Shown here: positions 14,249 to 20,612 of the stretch, in pieces
Position numbering within the stretch: position 1 is the stretch's first letter
Layout of the letters: every line of letters starts with the position of its first letter
From: Bacillota bacterium
Lineage (GTDB): Bacteria > Bacillota_I > Bacilli_A > RF39 > UBA660
Direction: 5' to 3'
Assembly: GCA_003524085.1 (NCBI GenBank)
Contig: DOEC01000020.1
Span: 1-20,612 of the forward strand
DNA: 20,612 nucleotides
Program-made: the position numbers and the translations under genes
The notes under the pieces: generated by a model
The model's input: only the letters and a program-made list of their open reading frames with translations
Told to the model about the DNA's origin: nothing
Database searches by the model: none

Positions 14249-15167
14249 CTATGTCACTCCTTATTACTTCAAGTATCACGTTAGACAAAGCTTCCATAGT
14301 ATTATTTACTTCTTCTATTTTATTTTCTACTCCACCAATTTCAAGCAGTACACTTTTACCTTCTAAGTTAGAGTTATACACCCCGTGTATTGGTGAACCT
14401 GTTTTATAACTTACTCCTCTAGATAAACCTGGGTACATACTCTCCATTACCGAGTTTAATTTTTCAGCAAACCCTACATTATTTTCACTTTTCGTGTGTT
14501 CTAGCCCTACTACAAACAAAACTCTCGCATAAGACTTATCATTTGTAACAAGTAAGGTACCGTTTTTACCCATGCTATCTCTATGAATATCAATTAAATA
14601 CCTAATTGATGGAAATTCAGTTGTCTTAAGTCTTGCAAAATACTCACTAGCATGATAACTCATATTATATTTGTAGTTGTTCTTAACTAAAAAATCTTTC
14701 ATATTATTAGTTTCAACAATAGTATTAACTCCAAGATTATTTAGTTTTTCTCTTAATATATATGAGGCTATCATAACATTAGGTTTAACTGAATAATCAA
14801 ATAAACTATTTTTATCATACTCTTCAGTTTGATGCGTATTATATAAATATACTAATGGGTCTGTTTTATTTTCTTCTGGTGTAGGATCAACTACATATTC
14901 ACTTGTACTTTTTTCATAATCAAACTCATCATACATACTTTTAAATGCAGTCAAACTTGTTTTTTCAACGTTTTTGTTAAGCATTTTATAAATTATTTCT
15001 TTAGGACTAACAAGATTACTAAAATTAAGTATCTTCCCTTTCCTAGTTATATTAGAAATAAGGCCACTTGCAAAAGAACTTTTATCTGTAGTTATAAAGA
15101 TAAACGTTAAAATAAAAGGTATGACAAAAATAATTAAATAAAAAATAATCTTTCTATTTCTAAACAT
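14241..15167 (-). CDS. spoIIP: Stage II sporulation protein P (SpoIIP), peptidoglycan amidase
   Basis: Membrane-anchored amidase and endopeptidase that thins septal peptidoglycan during engulfment together with SpoIID and SpoIIM. The 308 residues begin with an N-terminal anchor (about 8-26, IFYLIIFVIPFILTFIFI), then a low-conservation stalk and the SpoIIP catalytic domain (about 100-308). Family motifs seen: LVYLYNTHQTEEY with the first histidine, IDIHRDSMGK with the second, RVLFVVGLEH, and SVLLEIGGVEN with the catalytic Glu. AGGTGAT lies upstream of the ATG. It follows gpr by 57 bases, the order found in Bacilli. Confidence 0.93.
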   Translation of the reverse strand: MFRNRKIIFYLIIFVIPFILTFIFITTDKSSFASGLISNITRKGKILNFSNLVSPKEIIYKMLNKNVEKTSLTAFKSMYDEFDYEKSTSEYVVDPTPEENKTDPLVYLYNTHQTEEYDKNSLFDYSVKPNVMIASYILREKLNNLGVNTIVETNNMKDFLVKNNYKYNMSYHASEYFARLKTTEFPSIRYLIDIHRDSMGKNGTLLVTNDKSYARVLFVVGLEHTKSENNVGFAEKLNSVMESMYPGLSRGVSYKTGSPIHGVYNSNLEGKSVLLEIGGVENKIEEVNNTMEALSNVILEVIRSDIDA

Positions 15168-15224
15168 AATATCACCTGTAATTATTCTAATACAAATGAT
15201 ATGAAGATTATGTCGAATTAGAAC

Positions 15225-15965
15225 TTAAAACAGTCTATTTAACGCGATAGATATAATAGTTGAAGTATCATCTACTAACTCATCTACATTATTTGTGCTT
15301 ACAATTAAACTAGGCATGTCTTTTTCTATACTTTTTAAATTGATAATTGTAGGTATACCAATATTTATAACTGGTCTTTTAATAGTACTTTTGTCTATTA
15401 CTACTTTAGTGTCAATGTAAGCGCTTCCTGGACACAACCCAGTTGTAGCTATTTGAATGGTGGTGCCCAGTCTACTAATGTCATTTGCTTTTAAACTATC
15501 AAACACTATAACTAAATCACTATCAATTAAATTAGCTAAATTTCTTATAAATGAAGTACTCTTAATATTAGTTTTTCCCATTACATCCTTATACATTTTA
15601 AACGTATTATTACTTATATTTAGTTTTTCAATTACCTTATAACCAAATGCATCACAGGCAAAATCTTTATTTCCTAGTCCTACAAAAAGAACCCTAGAGC
15701 TCTTATTTACTTTTAAATACTTTAACACATCTTTTATAGAATTTACTATTAGGTCTAAAAGAATTTCAAGTTCATTAGAGATATTTTCTTTTTCAAATGT
15801 TATAGTAATATATTTTCCTTTATTCCTATTAATCACTTTTGCATCTTTAGAATTTAATTCAATATCATTCACTTTAATATAATCCGTAACGCTTTCGTCT
15901 TTTTTAATACTACTAGAATTAATTAACAAACTACTTGCATCAATAAACACATTATCTTTAAACAT
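15225..15965 (-). CDS. gpr: Germination protease Gpr, short form
   Basis: Aspartate-type protease (M63) that degrades small acid-soluble spore proteins at germination. The 246 residues are far below the roughly 370 of Bacillus Gpr. The core is recognisable: KYITITFE, VLFVGLGNKDFACDAFGYKVIEKL, YKDVMGKT, VIVFDSLKANDISRLGTTIQIATTG, CPGSAYIDTK, and PVINIGIPTIINLKSI. The N-terminal RTDLA-type region that holds the autocleavage site in Bacillus is replaced by VFIDASSLL. Much of the C-terminal part is shortened. The ribosome-binding site AGGTGAT supports the start. It is divergent from rpsT, and a candidate forespore-sigma promoter lies in between. Confidence 0.88.
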   Translation of the reverse strand: MFKDNVFIDASSLLINSSSIKKDESVTDYIKVNDIELNSKDAKVINRNKGKYITITFEKENISNELEILLDLIVNSIKDVLKYLKVNKSSRVLFVGLGNKDFACDAFGYKVIEKLNISNNTFKMYKDVMGKTNIKSTSFIRNLANLIDSDLVIVFDSLKANDISRLGTTIQIATTGLCPGSAYIDTKVVIDKSTIKRPVINIGIPTIINLKSIEKDMPSLIVSTNNVDELVDDTSTIISIALNRLF

Positions 15966-15980
15966 TTTACATCACCTAAT

Positions 15981-16012
15981 ATTAAAATGAAGTATTTGCT
16001 TGCATTTTATAC
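15981..16012 (-). promoter_or_regulatory. Candidate forespore sigma (F/G) promoter of gpr
   Basis: Minus-strand GTATA (16008-16012), an 18-base spacer and CATTTTAAT (ending at 15981), resembling the sigma-G/F boxes that drive gpr in Bacillus. It overlaps the -35 region of the rpsT promoter. Short motifs in AT-rich DNA, so tentative. Confidence 0.4.
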
Positions 16013-16028
16013 ATATTTTTGGTAAAAT
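16000..16028 (+). promoter_or_regulatory. Promoter of rpsT
   Basis: TTGCAT (16000-16005), a 17-base spacer and TAAAAT (16023-16028) with extended TGG. It lies about 33 bases before the rpsT ATG. Confidence 0.75.
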
Positions 16029-16047
16029 TTAAATGTATTCACGAAAT

Positions 16048-16054
16048 GGAGGTG
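16048..16054 (+). promoter_or_regulatory. Ribosome-binding site deciding the rpsT start
   Basis: GGAGGTG six bases before the ATG at 16061. It excludes a longer reading from an in-frame start at 16019, which would lie on top of the promoter. Confidence 0.8.
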
Positions 16055-16060
16055 CAATTT

Positions 16061-16324
16061 ATGGCTAACATCAAAAGTCAAAAGAAAAGAATTATTACAA
16101 ATAGAAAAGCAACTGTATTAAATAACGATGTTAAACAAGCAATGAAAACTGCTATTAAGAAGTTTGAAAAATCTTTAAATGAAGATAAAGAAACTGTTAT
16201 GACTAAGTTAAATATTGCTATTAAAGCTATTGATAAGGCTTGTAGTAAAGGTGTTATTAAGAAAAATACTGCTGCTAGATATAAAAGTAACTTAACTAAA
16301 AAATTTAATCAATTGAGTAAGTAA
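16061..16324 (+). CDS. rpsT: 30S ribosomal protein S20
   Basis: Binds 16S rRNA early in small-subunit assembly. The 87 residues match the family exactly in size and pattern: MANIKSQKKRI, then a highly basic helical protein with AMKTAIKKFEKSL, AIKAIDKACSKGVIKKNTAARYKS and NLTKKFNQLSK. The ATG was chosen from the ideal ribosome-binding site and the MANIKS start common to S20. It is a single-gene unit divergent from gpr, which preserves the gpr-rpsT neighbourhood of B. subtilis. Confidence 0.97.
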   Translation: MANIKSQKKRIITNRKATVLNNDVKQAMKTAIKKFEKSLNEDKETVMTKLNIAIKAIDKACSKGVIKKNTAARYKSNLTKKFNQLSK

Positions 16325-16337
16325 TTACTCTTTTTTT
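16315..16337 (+). terminator. Terminator of rpsT
   Basis: GAGTAA and TTACTC form a 6-bp stem with a GTAA loop that contains the stop codon, followed by seven T. Confidence 0.8.
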
Positions 16338-16355
16338 GTGCATTAAAAAAGAAAA

Positions 16356-16778
16356 CTAATATCTGTTTTCTCTTTCTAAATCTCTTTTCTTAATAGTTTC
16401 TCTTTTATCATAAAGTTTTTTACCTTTACAAAGTCCAAGTGATATTTTGGCATGGTTCTTTTTAAAATAAAGCTTTAAAGGGACTAATGTATAGTTATCT
16501 AACTCAAGTTTCTTACTTAACTTAATAATCTCACTCTTATGAAGCAATAACTTTCTTTCTCTTCTTTCGTCATGATTAAATCTATTACCTTCTTCATATT
16601 TGGCAATAAACATATTTGTAAGAAATACTTCTCTATTCTTTATTCTAGCATAAGCGTCTTCTATACTAGCTTTACCATTTCTAATACTCTTTATTTCGGT
16701 ACCCTTAAGTTCAATACCAGCTTCTATTTCATCTATTATAAAATAATTAAATCTAGCTTTTCTATTTAATATCTCCAT
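16356..16778 (-). CDS. smpB: SsrA-binding protein SmpB
   Basis: Binds tmRNA and carries it to stalled ribosomes for trans-translation. The 140 residues show the family core: LNRKARFNYFI, GIELKGTEIKSIRNG, SIEDAYARI, RERKLLLHKSEI, TLVPLKLYFKK, AKISLGLCKGKKLYDKRE, and a short basic tail KKRDLERENRY. The tail, which reads the mRNA channel, is slightly shorter than usual. Start: GGGGTGA shortly before the ATG. It follows rnr, its usual neighbour, but has its own promoter inside an inverted-repeat element. No tmRNA gene is seen in this window. Confidence 0.96.
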   Translation of the reverse strand: MEILNRKARFNYFIIDEIEAGIELKGTEIKSIRNGKASIEDAYARIKNREVFLTNMFIAKYEEGNRFNHDERRERKLLLHKSEIIKLSKKLELDNYTLVPLKLYFKKNHAKISLGLCKGKKLYDKRETIKKRDLERENRY

Positions 16779-16817
16779 ATAATTTCACCCCATTTATTAG
16801 AATAAGTTTACTAGTCA

Positions 16818-16846
16818 ATTATAACATGATAAAGAGACAAAATCAA
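16818..16846 (-). promoter_or_regulatory. Promoter of smpB
   Basis: Minus-strand TTGATT (16841-16846), a 17-base spacer and a perfect TATAAT (16818-16823) with extended TGT. It lies in the left arm of the inverted-repeat element, about 40 bases before the smpB ATG. Confidence 0.7.
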
Positions 16847-16920
16847 CATGATGTCGGGGTAAATGTCGTAAGAAGTGTTGGGGTAAATATTTAAAAATTA
16901 TTAAGGTAAAATATTAAACA

Positions 16921-16929
16921 TGTTATAAT
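16921..16929 (+). promoter_or_regulatory. Candidate outward promoter, right arm
   Basis: Extended TGTTATAAT on the plus strand, mirror image of the smpB -10. The -35 position (TTAAGG) is weak. A transcript would start just before the hairpin at 16940-16962 and run against rnr. Confidence 0.3.
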
Positions 16930-16930
16930 T

Positions 16931-16962
16931 GAAACTAAAAACCAACTCCATTAAAGTTGGTT
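16931..16962 (-). terminator. Terminator of rnr
   Basis: AACCAACT and AGTTGGTT form a perfect 8-bp stem with a 7-base loop (16940-16962). On the minus strand it is followed by TTTAGTTTC. It lies 73 bases after the rnr stop. Confidence 0.7.
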
Positions 16963-17034
16963 CTGAATGAGCTAAAGTTTGTAAAATTTCCTAGATGTCA
17001 CATTTATATAATAACATTGAATAATAAACCTCGT

Positions 17035-19125
17035 TTACTCTTCTTTACTCTTATCAACTAAGATAAAATCAATATGTCTAGTCTCTTTATTAGCAGCTAT
17101 ACACTTAACTCTAACTTTGTCTCCGAGCCTTAAAGCTATTCTCTTCTTTCTATCATAGTAATAAGTCATATCGTCATTTATTGTATAGTAGTCGTTTATT
17201 GTATCTAGACTAACAAAACCTTCAACATAATTACTAGTCTCTACAAAGAATCCATTTTTAAGTAAAGTATCTACCACCGCGTCATATTCTTCTCCAATAT
17301 GACCTTCCATATACTCAGCTATCTTCATATCTTCTACTGCGTACTCACACTCATCACTTCTTCTTTCAGTCATACTTATATGGTCGCACGCTTCAATAAG
17401 TCCACGTCCTATTTCGTTTATTGATACACCCATATTCCATTTAAACAAAACTATCTTAATCATGTAATGAAGAAGTAGATCACTAAATCTTCTAATAGGG
17501 CTAGTTTCATGAGTATACTTTTTACTACCAAGACCAAAGTGTCCAATGTTATCTGTACTATAAATTGCTTTTTGCATACTTCTAAGTAACTTACTGGAAA
17601 GAATTTCTTCATCCTTTGTACCTTTAATAGTACTCATTATATCTTGAATATTTTTATTACTTATATCACTATAATTAAATTTTCCCTTTGTAGTATATCC
17701 TAAACTACTCATAAATCTAACAAAATCTTCTATCTTTTTAGGAGTAGGTTTAGCATGCACTCTATATATTCCATATTGGCACTCTCTAGTAAGCAAGTCA
17801 ATACTAGCTTCATTACTTGCTATCATAAATTCTTCTATCAAGTTTTCCCCATCATCTTGCACTCTTTTTTTAATGTCTGTTACTTTACCACTATCGTCTA
17901 CTATTAACTTAATTTCATCAGATGGAAACTCAATTTCTCCACGTTCAATTTTCTTTTTCTTTAGCTTCTTAGATAACTCAAGCATATTAAGTAAAGTACT
18001 CTCAAACTCTTCATATCCACTTACATGTCCACCTTTTAAAATAGTGTTAACATCGTCATAATTCATTTTCTTTTTAGACATAATAATACTAGGATACATT
18101 CTTTTATTAACAACATTAGCATTATTATCAAACTCTATTTCAGTAGTAACTGCGCACCTTAAAACATTAGGGTTTAAACTGCATATACCGTTTGATAGTT
18201 CTACTGGTAACATGGGTTCTACTCTATCAGCCATATATGTAGAGTTACCTTTATTATAAGCATCATTAAATATACTGCTATTCCATTTAACATAATTTGT
18301 AACATCTGCTATACTAACATTAAGTAAATAATTACCATTATCAAGTATTTTAAGTCCAACCGCGTCATCAATGTCTTTTGTGTCTTTCCCATCTATTGTA
18401 AAAATCATTTCACTACTTATATCAGTTCTTCCTTTATAGTCACTTTCTAACACTTCAGTAGGAAGAGTCTTAACTTCATTCATAGTCTCTATACTAAACC
18501 CAGCTGGAACACCAAGTTCAGCCATCACTTTAAGTGTATCAATATCAGGACTATTCTTGTGACCAATTTTCTCTATTACTTTAACTTTTAAAACTTTATT
18601 AGTTTCTTCAACACACTTTAACTTAACTATTTCTCCATCAACTAAACTAATATCTTTGTTATAGTGTAGTTCTAATTCATAAGGGTACTCTTTTAAAGGT
18701 TTAACATAAACAATACCACTATCTTCTACAATTTCTCCAAGTGGTAAATTTCTATCAAGCACTCTTTTAACTTTAGCTTCAACTTTACCAAATCTCTTAA
18801 ATACTTCACATAAACAAAAATCTCCATCTAAAGCTGTATTCATGTTCTTTTTATCTATATAGATGTCCCCATCACTTTGAAGTAAGTACCCATTACCACT
18901 GGCTACCTTCTCAACTTTACCTTTAATATACTCGTCCCCAGTTAGTTTAAACATACCTTTTTTACAACTAACAATGCTTCCATCATTCACTAGTTCATAA
19001 AGCACGTCCATTACTTCCTTAATATCCTTAACATCATAGTCTTTACTCAAATACTTAACTATCTCAATAGGATCTAACTTCTTATTACCATTTCTCTTAA
19101 ATATATTTAAAACTTTTTCTTTCAT
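17035..19125 (-). CDS. rnr: Ribonuclease R
   Basis: Processive 3'-to-5' exoribonuclease that degrades structured RNA and, with SmpB and tmRNA, non-stop messages. The 696 residues are slightly short but complete. Domains: winged helix (about 1-62), cold-shock domains (about 65-185), the RNB catalytic domain (about 225-555) with TIDGKDTKDIDDAVGL carrying the metal-binding aspartates at 246-254, GNSTYMADRVEPMLP, YGIYRVHAKP and YTHETSPIRRFSDLLLH, and a C-terminal S1 domain (about 615-692). There is no Lys-rich tail. GGAGAT precedes the ATG. It is followed by smpB, the conserved pair, but secG and eno are not upstream. It lies right after the terminator of the large surface protein gene. Confidence 0.97.
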   Translation of the reverse strand: MKEKVLNIFKRNGNKKLDPIEIVKYLSKDYDVKDIKEVMDVLYELVNDGSIVSCKKGMFKLTGDEYIKGKVEKVASGNGYLLQSDGDIYIDKKNMNTALDGDFCLCEVFKRFGKVEAKVKRVLDRNLPLGEIVEDSGIVYVKPLKEYPYELELHYNKDISLVDGEIVKLKCVEETNKVLKVKVIEKIGHKNSPDIDTLKVMAELGVPAGFSIETMNEVKTLPTEVLESDYKGRTDISSEMIFTIDGKDTKDIDDAVGLKILDNGNYLLNVSIADVTNYVKWNSSIFNDAYNKGNSTYMADRVEPMLPVELSNGICSLNPNVLRCAVTTEIEFDNNANVVNKRMYPSIIMSKKKMNYDDVNTILKGGHVSGYEEFESTLLNMLELSKKLKKKKIERGEIEFPSDEIKLIVDDSGKVTDIKKRVQDDGENLIEEFMIASNEASIDLLTRECQYGIYRVHAKPTPKKIEDFVRFMSSLGYTTKGKFNYSDISNKNIQDIMSTIKGTKDEEILSSKLLRSMQKAIYSTDNIGHFGLGSKKYTHETSPIRRFSDLLLHYMIKIVLFKWNMGVSINEIGRGLIEACDHISMTERRSDECEYAVEDMKIAEYMEGHIGEEYDAVVDTLLKNGFFVETSNYVEGFVSLDTINDYYTINDDMTYYYDRKKRIALRLGDKVRVKCIAANKETRHIDFILVDKSKEE

Positions 19126-19154
19126 ACTCTCTATCTCCTACATATTATTATACT

Positions 19155-19197
19155 AAAAAAAACAAGAAGTTTCTACATTATATAGTAAACTTCTTGT
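19155..19197 (-). terminator. Terminator of the surface protein gene
   Basis: ACAAGAAGTTT (19162-19172) and AAACTTCTTGT (19187-19197) are perfect 11-bp inverted repeats with a 14-base loop. On the minus strand they run into eight T. Located just after the stop codon of the surface protein gene. Confidence 0.88.
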
Positions 19198-19203
19198 ATA
19201 ATA

Positions 19204-20612
19204 TTAGCACCCACTTGTACTTGTTGTTTCTTCTATTGTGTATGGTGCGCTTGCTGAGCCATCTCCTCCACTTGTCTTGACACAAGATTTGAGAGAAATG
19301 GCCGGACGCACCCCGTAAGTGCTACCAACCCTATAGCTGTCCAAGTGACCAGGGCTGGACGAACCGTCCACTCCGAACACGAAAGCGTCTCTGTCATCCC
19401 AAAAGTGAGGAGACAACAACCACCACCAGGTTGAGCCTGTTGAACTTTTATTTGCACTATTATAATAATACCATGTTTCAGCGTTTGTAGCATCTACTCC
19501 ACCTGCAAAAGCTACTTCATCTGCTGTCATTAATGCTATTGGATATGTTAGTTTCCCATTACCTGTACTTGTGTCTACTGTGAATTTGTCTTCTGTTGTT
19601 GCACAGTCATATGTTGGTGTTTTATTTGTATCTAGTCTTGTGTATGCACCAAATTCATAATTATCTGATGTACTTCTATCGTTACAATATACTGCTGTTG
19701 TACTTAGGTATTTACCATAATTTGTATTCAAATTATCTTTATACCAGTTATCTATTATTGTTTTTATTGTACTGTTAGTTGTATTTTCTCTTGCGTTTGG
19801 TATACCTCCTAAACTTCCGTACATATAACTTACAGATGCTATATTATTATAACTACTATTAAATGCTGATTCTCCTATATATGCATCTGTTGCTGTTGTA
19901 CTTGTGCTGTGATACAAAAGTCTTACACTTCCATCAGAGTTTGTTCTTATTATTCTCCAGTATAAATCTTGATTATTTTCATTCTTTCCAAACTTTACCC
20001 AGTTATCTGTTGCATTCCCTGCAAAATAATATACTGTTGTTCCATTCTCTGTTGATGTATATAATGTTTTTGTATTATTAGATGTGTAAACTGTACTAAA
20101 GTCTGTTCTTGTTAACTTTGTTGATTTGTCTACAAGTAGTTGATTATATAGTGTTTTATTTGGATCTTCTGTTCCCTCAGTTATAAATAGTGTTCCACTT
20201 AGTTTCTTACCCATATCTTCACTTTGGTCTACACTTTCATCGTTTGCATACTTAAATTCAATAGTGTAACTTTGTGTTACTCCATTAGGTATTACTACAC
20301 TATAGGCTAATATTGTATCTGTTGCTACACTTGACTTTGGAATATCTTTAAACTCAGTCATATTATATCCATCGTTTGTACTAGTTATCTTATATTGTAA
20401 ATATCCTTCTGTTACAAAAGTATTTAATAAGTCTTTTATTACTATATTATATTTGTATTCTGTCTTAGTATCATTTTTAATAGTAAATGTTTTAGTTGCA
20501 CTCCAGCCTGGTTCTATATCAGTTTCTGTTAAAGCTCCGTCACTATCTGTAAATACTATTTGTAAGTTAGCGCTTGTTACACTTACATCTTTCCCCTTTC
20601 CTATTATTTGTG
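19204..20612 (-). CDS. Large surface protein with lectin-like (DUF6273-like) C-terminus, 5' end off window
   Basis: The frame stays open to the right edge, so about 468 C-terminal codons are seen; the Met at 20361 is internal. The upstream part reads as beta-rich extracellular repeats (IEPGWSATKTFTIKND, LQYKITSTNDGYN, SYTIEFKYAN, LSGTLFITEGT), a style seen in TasA/camelysin-type matrix proteins. The C-terminal domain has NWVKFGKNENNQDLYWRIIR, ALMTADEVAFAGG, then WWWLLSP and STYGVRPAISL, which resembles DUF6273 / C-type-lectin-like domains common in gut Firmicutes surface proteins. It ends with a linker-like SGGDGSASAPYTIEE. No sortase motif is visible at the C-terminus. Codon use changes abruptly in the segment 19301-19440. 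Likely a secreted or cell-surface binding protein; the ligand is unknown. Confidence 0.8.
   Translation of the reverse strand, partial: QIIGKGKDVSVTSANLQIVFTDSDGALTETDIEPGWSATKTFTIKNDTKTEYKYNIVIKDLLNTFVTEGYLQYKITSTNDGYNMTEFKDIPKSSVATDTILAYSVVIPNGVTQSYTIEFKYANDESVDQSEDMGKKLSGTLFITEGTEDPNKTLYNQLLVDKSTKLTRTDFSTVYTSNNTKTLYTSTENGTTVYYFAGNATDNWVKFGKNENNQDLYWRIIRTNSDGSVRLLYHSTSTTATDAYIGESAFNSSYNNIASVSYMYGSLGGIPNARENTTNSTIKTIIDNWYKDNLNTNYGKYLSTTAVYCNDRSTSDNYEFGAYTRLDTNKTPTYDCATTEDKFTVDTSTGNGKLTYPIALMTADEVAFAGGVDATNAETWYYYNSANKSSTGSTWWWLLSPHFWDDRDAFVFGVDGSSSPGHLDSYRVGSTYGVRPAISLKSCVKTSGGDGSASAPYTIEETTSTSGC
19301..19440 (-). other. GC-rich hypervariable-like segment, candidate DGR variable region
   Basis: By hand count, 80 of 140 bases are G or C (57%), against about 32% in the 60 bases before and about 40% in the 40 bases after it in the gene. 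Of 47 codons, 30 end in G or C, and only three end in A. Thirteen codons in the tip are NNC (CAC, GAC, TTC, AGC, TCC, TAC). The segment encodes from WWWLLSP through the variable-looking stretch to GVRP, the usual place of a variable region in a lectin-fold target of a diversity-generating retroelement. No reverse transcriptase or template repeat is in the window. Confidence 0.5.

Larger units (their letters stand above)
16815..16932. repeat. Inverted-repeat element with three internal direct repeats
   Basis: TCAATTATAACATG (16815-16828) and CATGTTATAATTGA (16919-16932) are perfect 14-bp inverted repeats. Inside are three related direct repeats spaced 23-24 bp: GTCGGGGTAAAT (16853-16864), GTTGGGGTAAAT (16877-16888) and AAGGTAAAATA (from 16903). 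The inverted ends each contain an extended TGTTATAAT box facing outward. It could be a regulator-controlled divergent promoter or the leftover of a small mobile element. Confidence 0.6.

Noticed and set aside
16019..16060. Longer rpsT starting at 16019
   Set aside because: It would begin on the promoter, while GGAGGTG and the MANIKS start at 16061 match S20.
16779..17034. tmRNA gene between smpB and rnr
   Set aside because: No tRNA-like acceptor and T arm, no encoded CCA and no tag reading frame. The gap is explained by promoters, inverted repeats and a terminator.
19233..19493. An 86-codon open frame on the minus strand overlapping the surface protein gene
   Set aside because: It is a different frame of the same GC-rich segment, has no start context and encodes no recognisable protein. 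The open frame is a by-product of the composition shift.
19204..20361. The surface protein as a complete 385-residue protein starting at 20361
   Set aside because: The same frame continues without a stop to the window edge in matching beta-rich sequence, and there is no ribosome-binding site or signal peptide at that Met.
1..20612. CRISPR array, complete insertion sequence or prophage
   Set aside because: No spaced identical repeats of CRISPR type, no transposase or integrase reading frame and no phage structural genes are present. The only mobile-element hint is the element at 16815-16932.

Overview
This is a 20.6 kb stretch of a low-GC chromosome (roughly 30% GC by eye) from a Bacilli-type Firmicute, most likely an uncultured, host-associated, small-genome lineage. 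Three things point there. The run ireB-ruvX-yrzB-mltG-trmR-trhP1-trhP2-greA matches the Bacillus subtilis block yrzL-yrrK-yrzB-yrrL-yrrM-yrrN-yrrO-greA. Promoters are plain housekeeping-type boxes, often with an extended TGn -10. Four sporulation genes (spoIVFA, spoIVFB, spoIIP, gpr) are present. TGA ends several genes (ireB, mltG, trhP1, trhP2, yigZ), so the code is standard rather than the Mycoplasma code.

Layout. 117-7774 (minus strand) is a compact core block, read from ireB at the right to hisS at the left: a cell-wall stress regulator, RuvX, a DUF1292 protein, the MltG murein transglycosylase, a three-gene tRNA wobble-uridine modification set (TrmR, TrhP1, TrhP2), GreA, trigger factor and HisRS. 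Stop-start overlaps are common, a second promoter lies in front of greA, and a terminator hairpin sits between tig and hisS. 7834-7985 (plus strand) is a tRNA-Lys(CUU) gene with its own promoter and terminator. 7991-10519 (minus) is an unrecognised operon of two tandem paralogues plus a protein built from about ten 28-residue helical repeats. 10521-11861 (minus) is a two-gene operon: an HD-domain hydrolase and a thioredoxin-fold lipoprotein with three cysteine-pair repeats. 11879-12094 holds a structured plus-strand RNA with 6S-like folding, with promoters at both ends.

12100-15965 carries sporulation genes on the minus strand (spoIVFA-spoIVFB; gpr-spoIIP-small membrane protein), with a short plus-strand yigZ between them. 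16000-16337 is rpsT with promoter and terminator. smpB and rnr (16356-19125, minus) are trans-translation and RNA-decay partners, separated by a 118-bp element with perfect 14-bp inverted ends and three GGTAAA-containing repeats. From 19204 to the right edge lies the 3' part of a large surface protein: a matrix-protein-like beta region followed by a C-type-lectin-like (DUF6273-like) domain.

The most striking signal is a 140-bp block (19301-19440) inside that last gene. It is about 57% GC with about 64% GC at third codon positions, in a gene that is otherwise AT-rich. It covers exactly the tryptophan-rich, lectin-like tip ending in GVRP. That is what the variable region of a diversity-generating retroelement target looks like, although no reverse transcriptase or template repeat lies in the window. 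The next most interesting items are the structured RNA, the smpB-rnr inverted-repeat element and the unknown three-gene operon.
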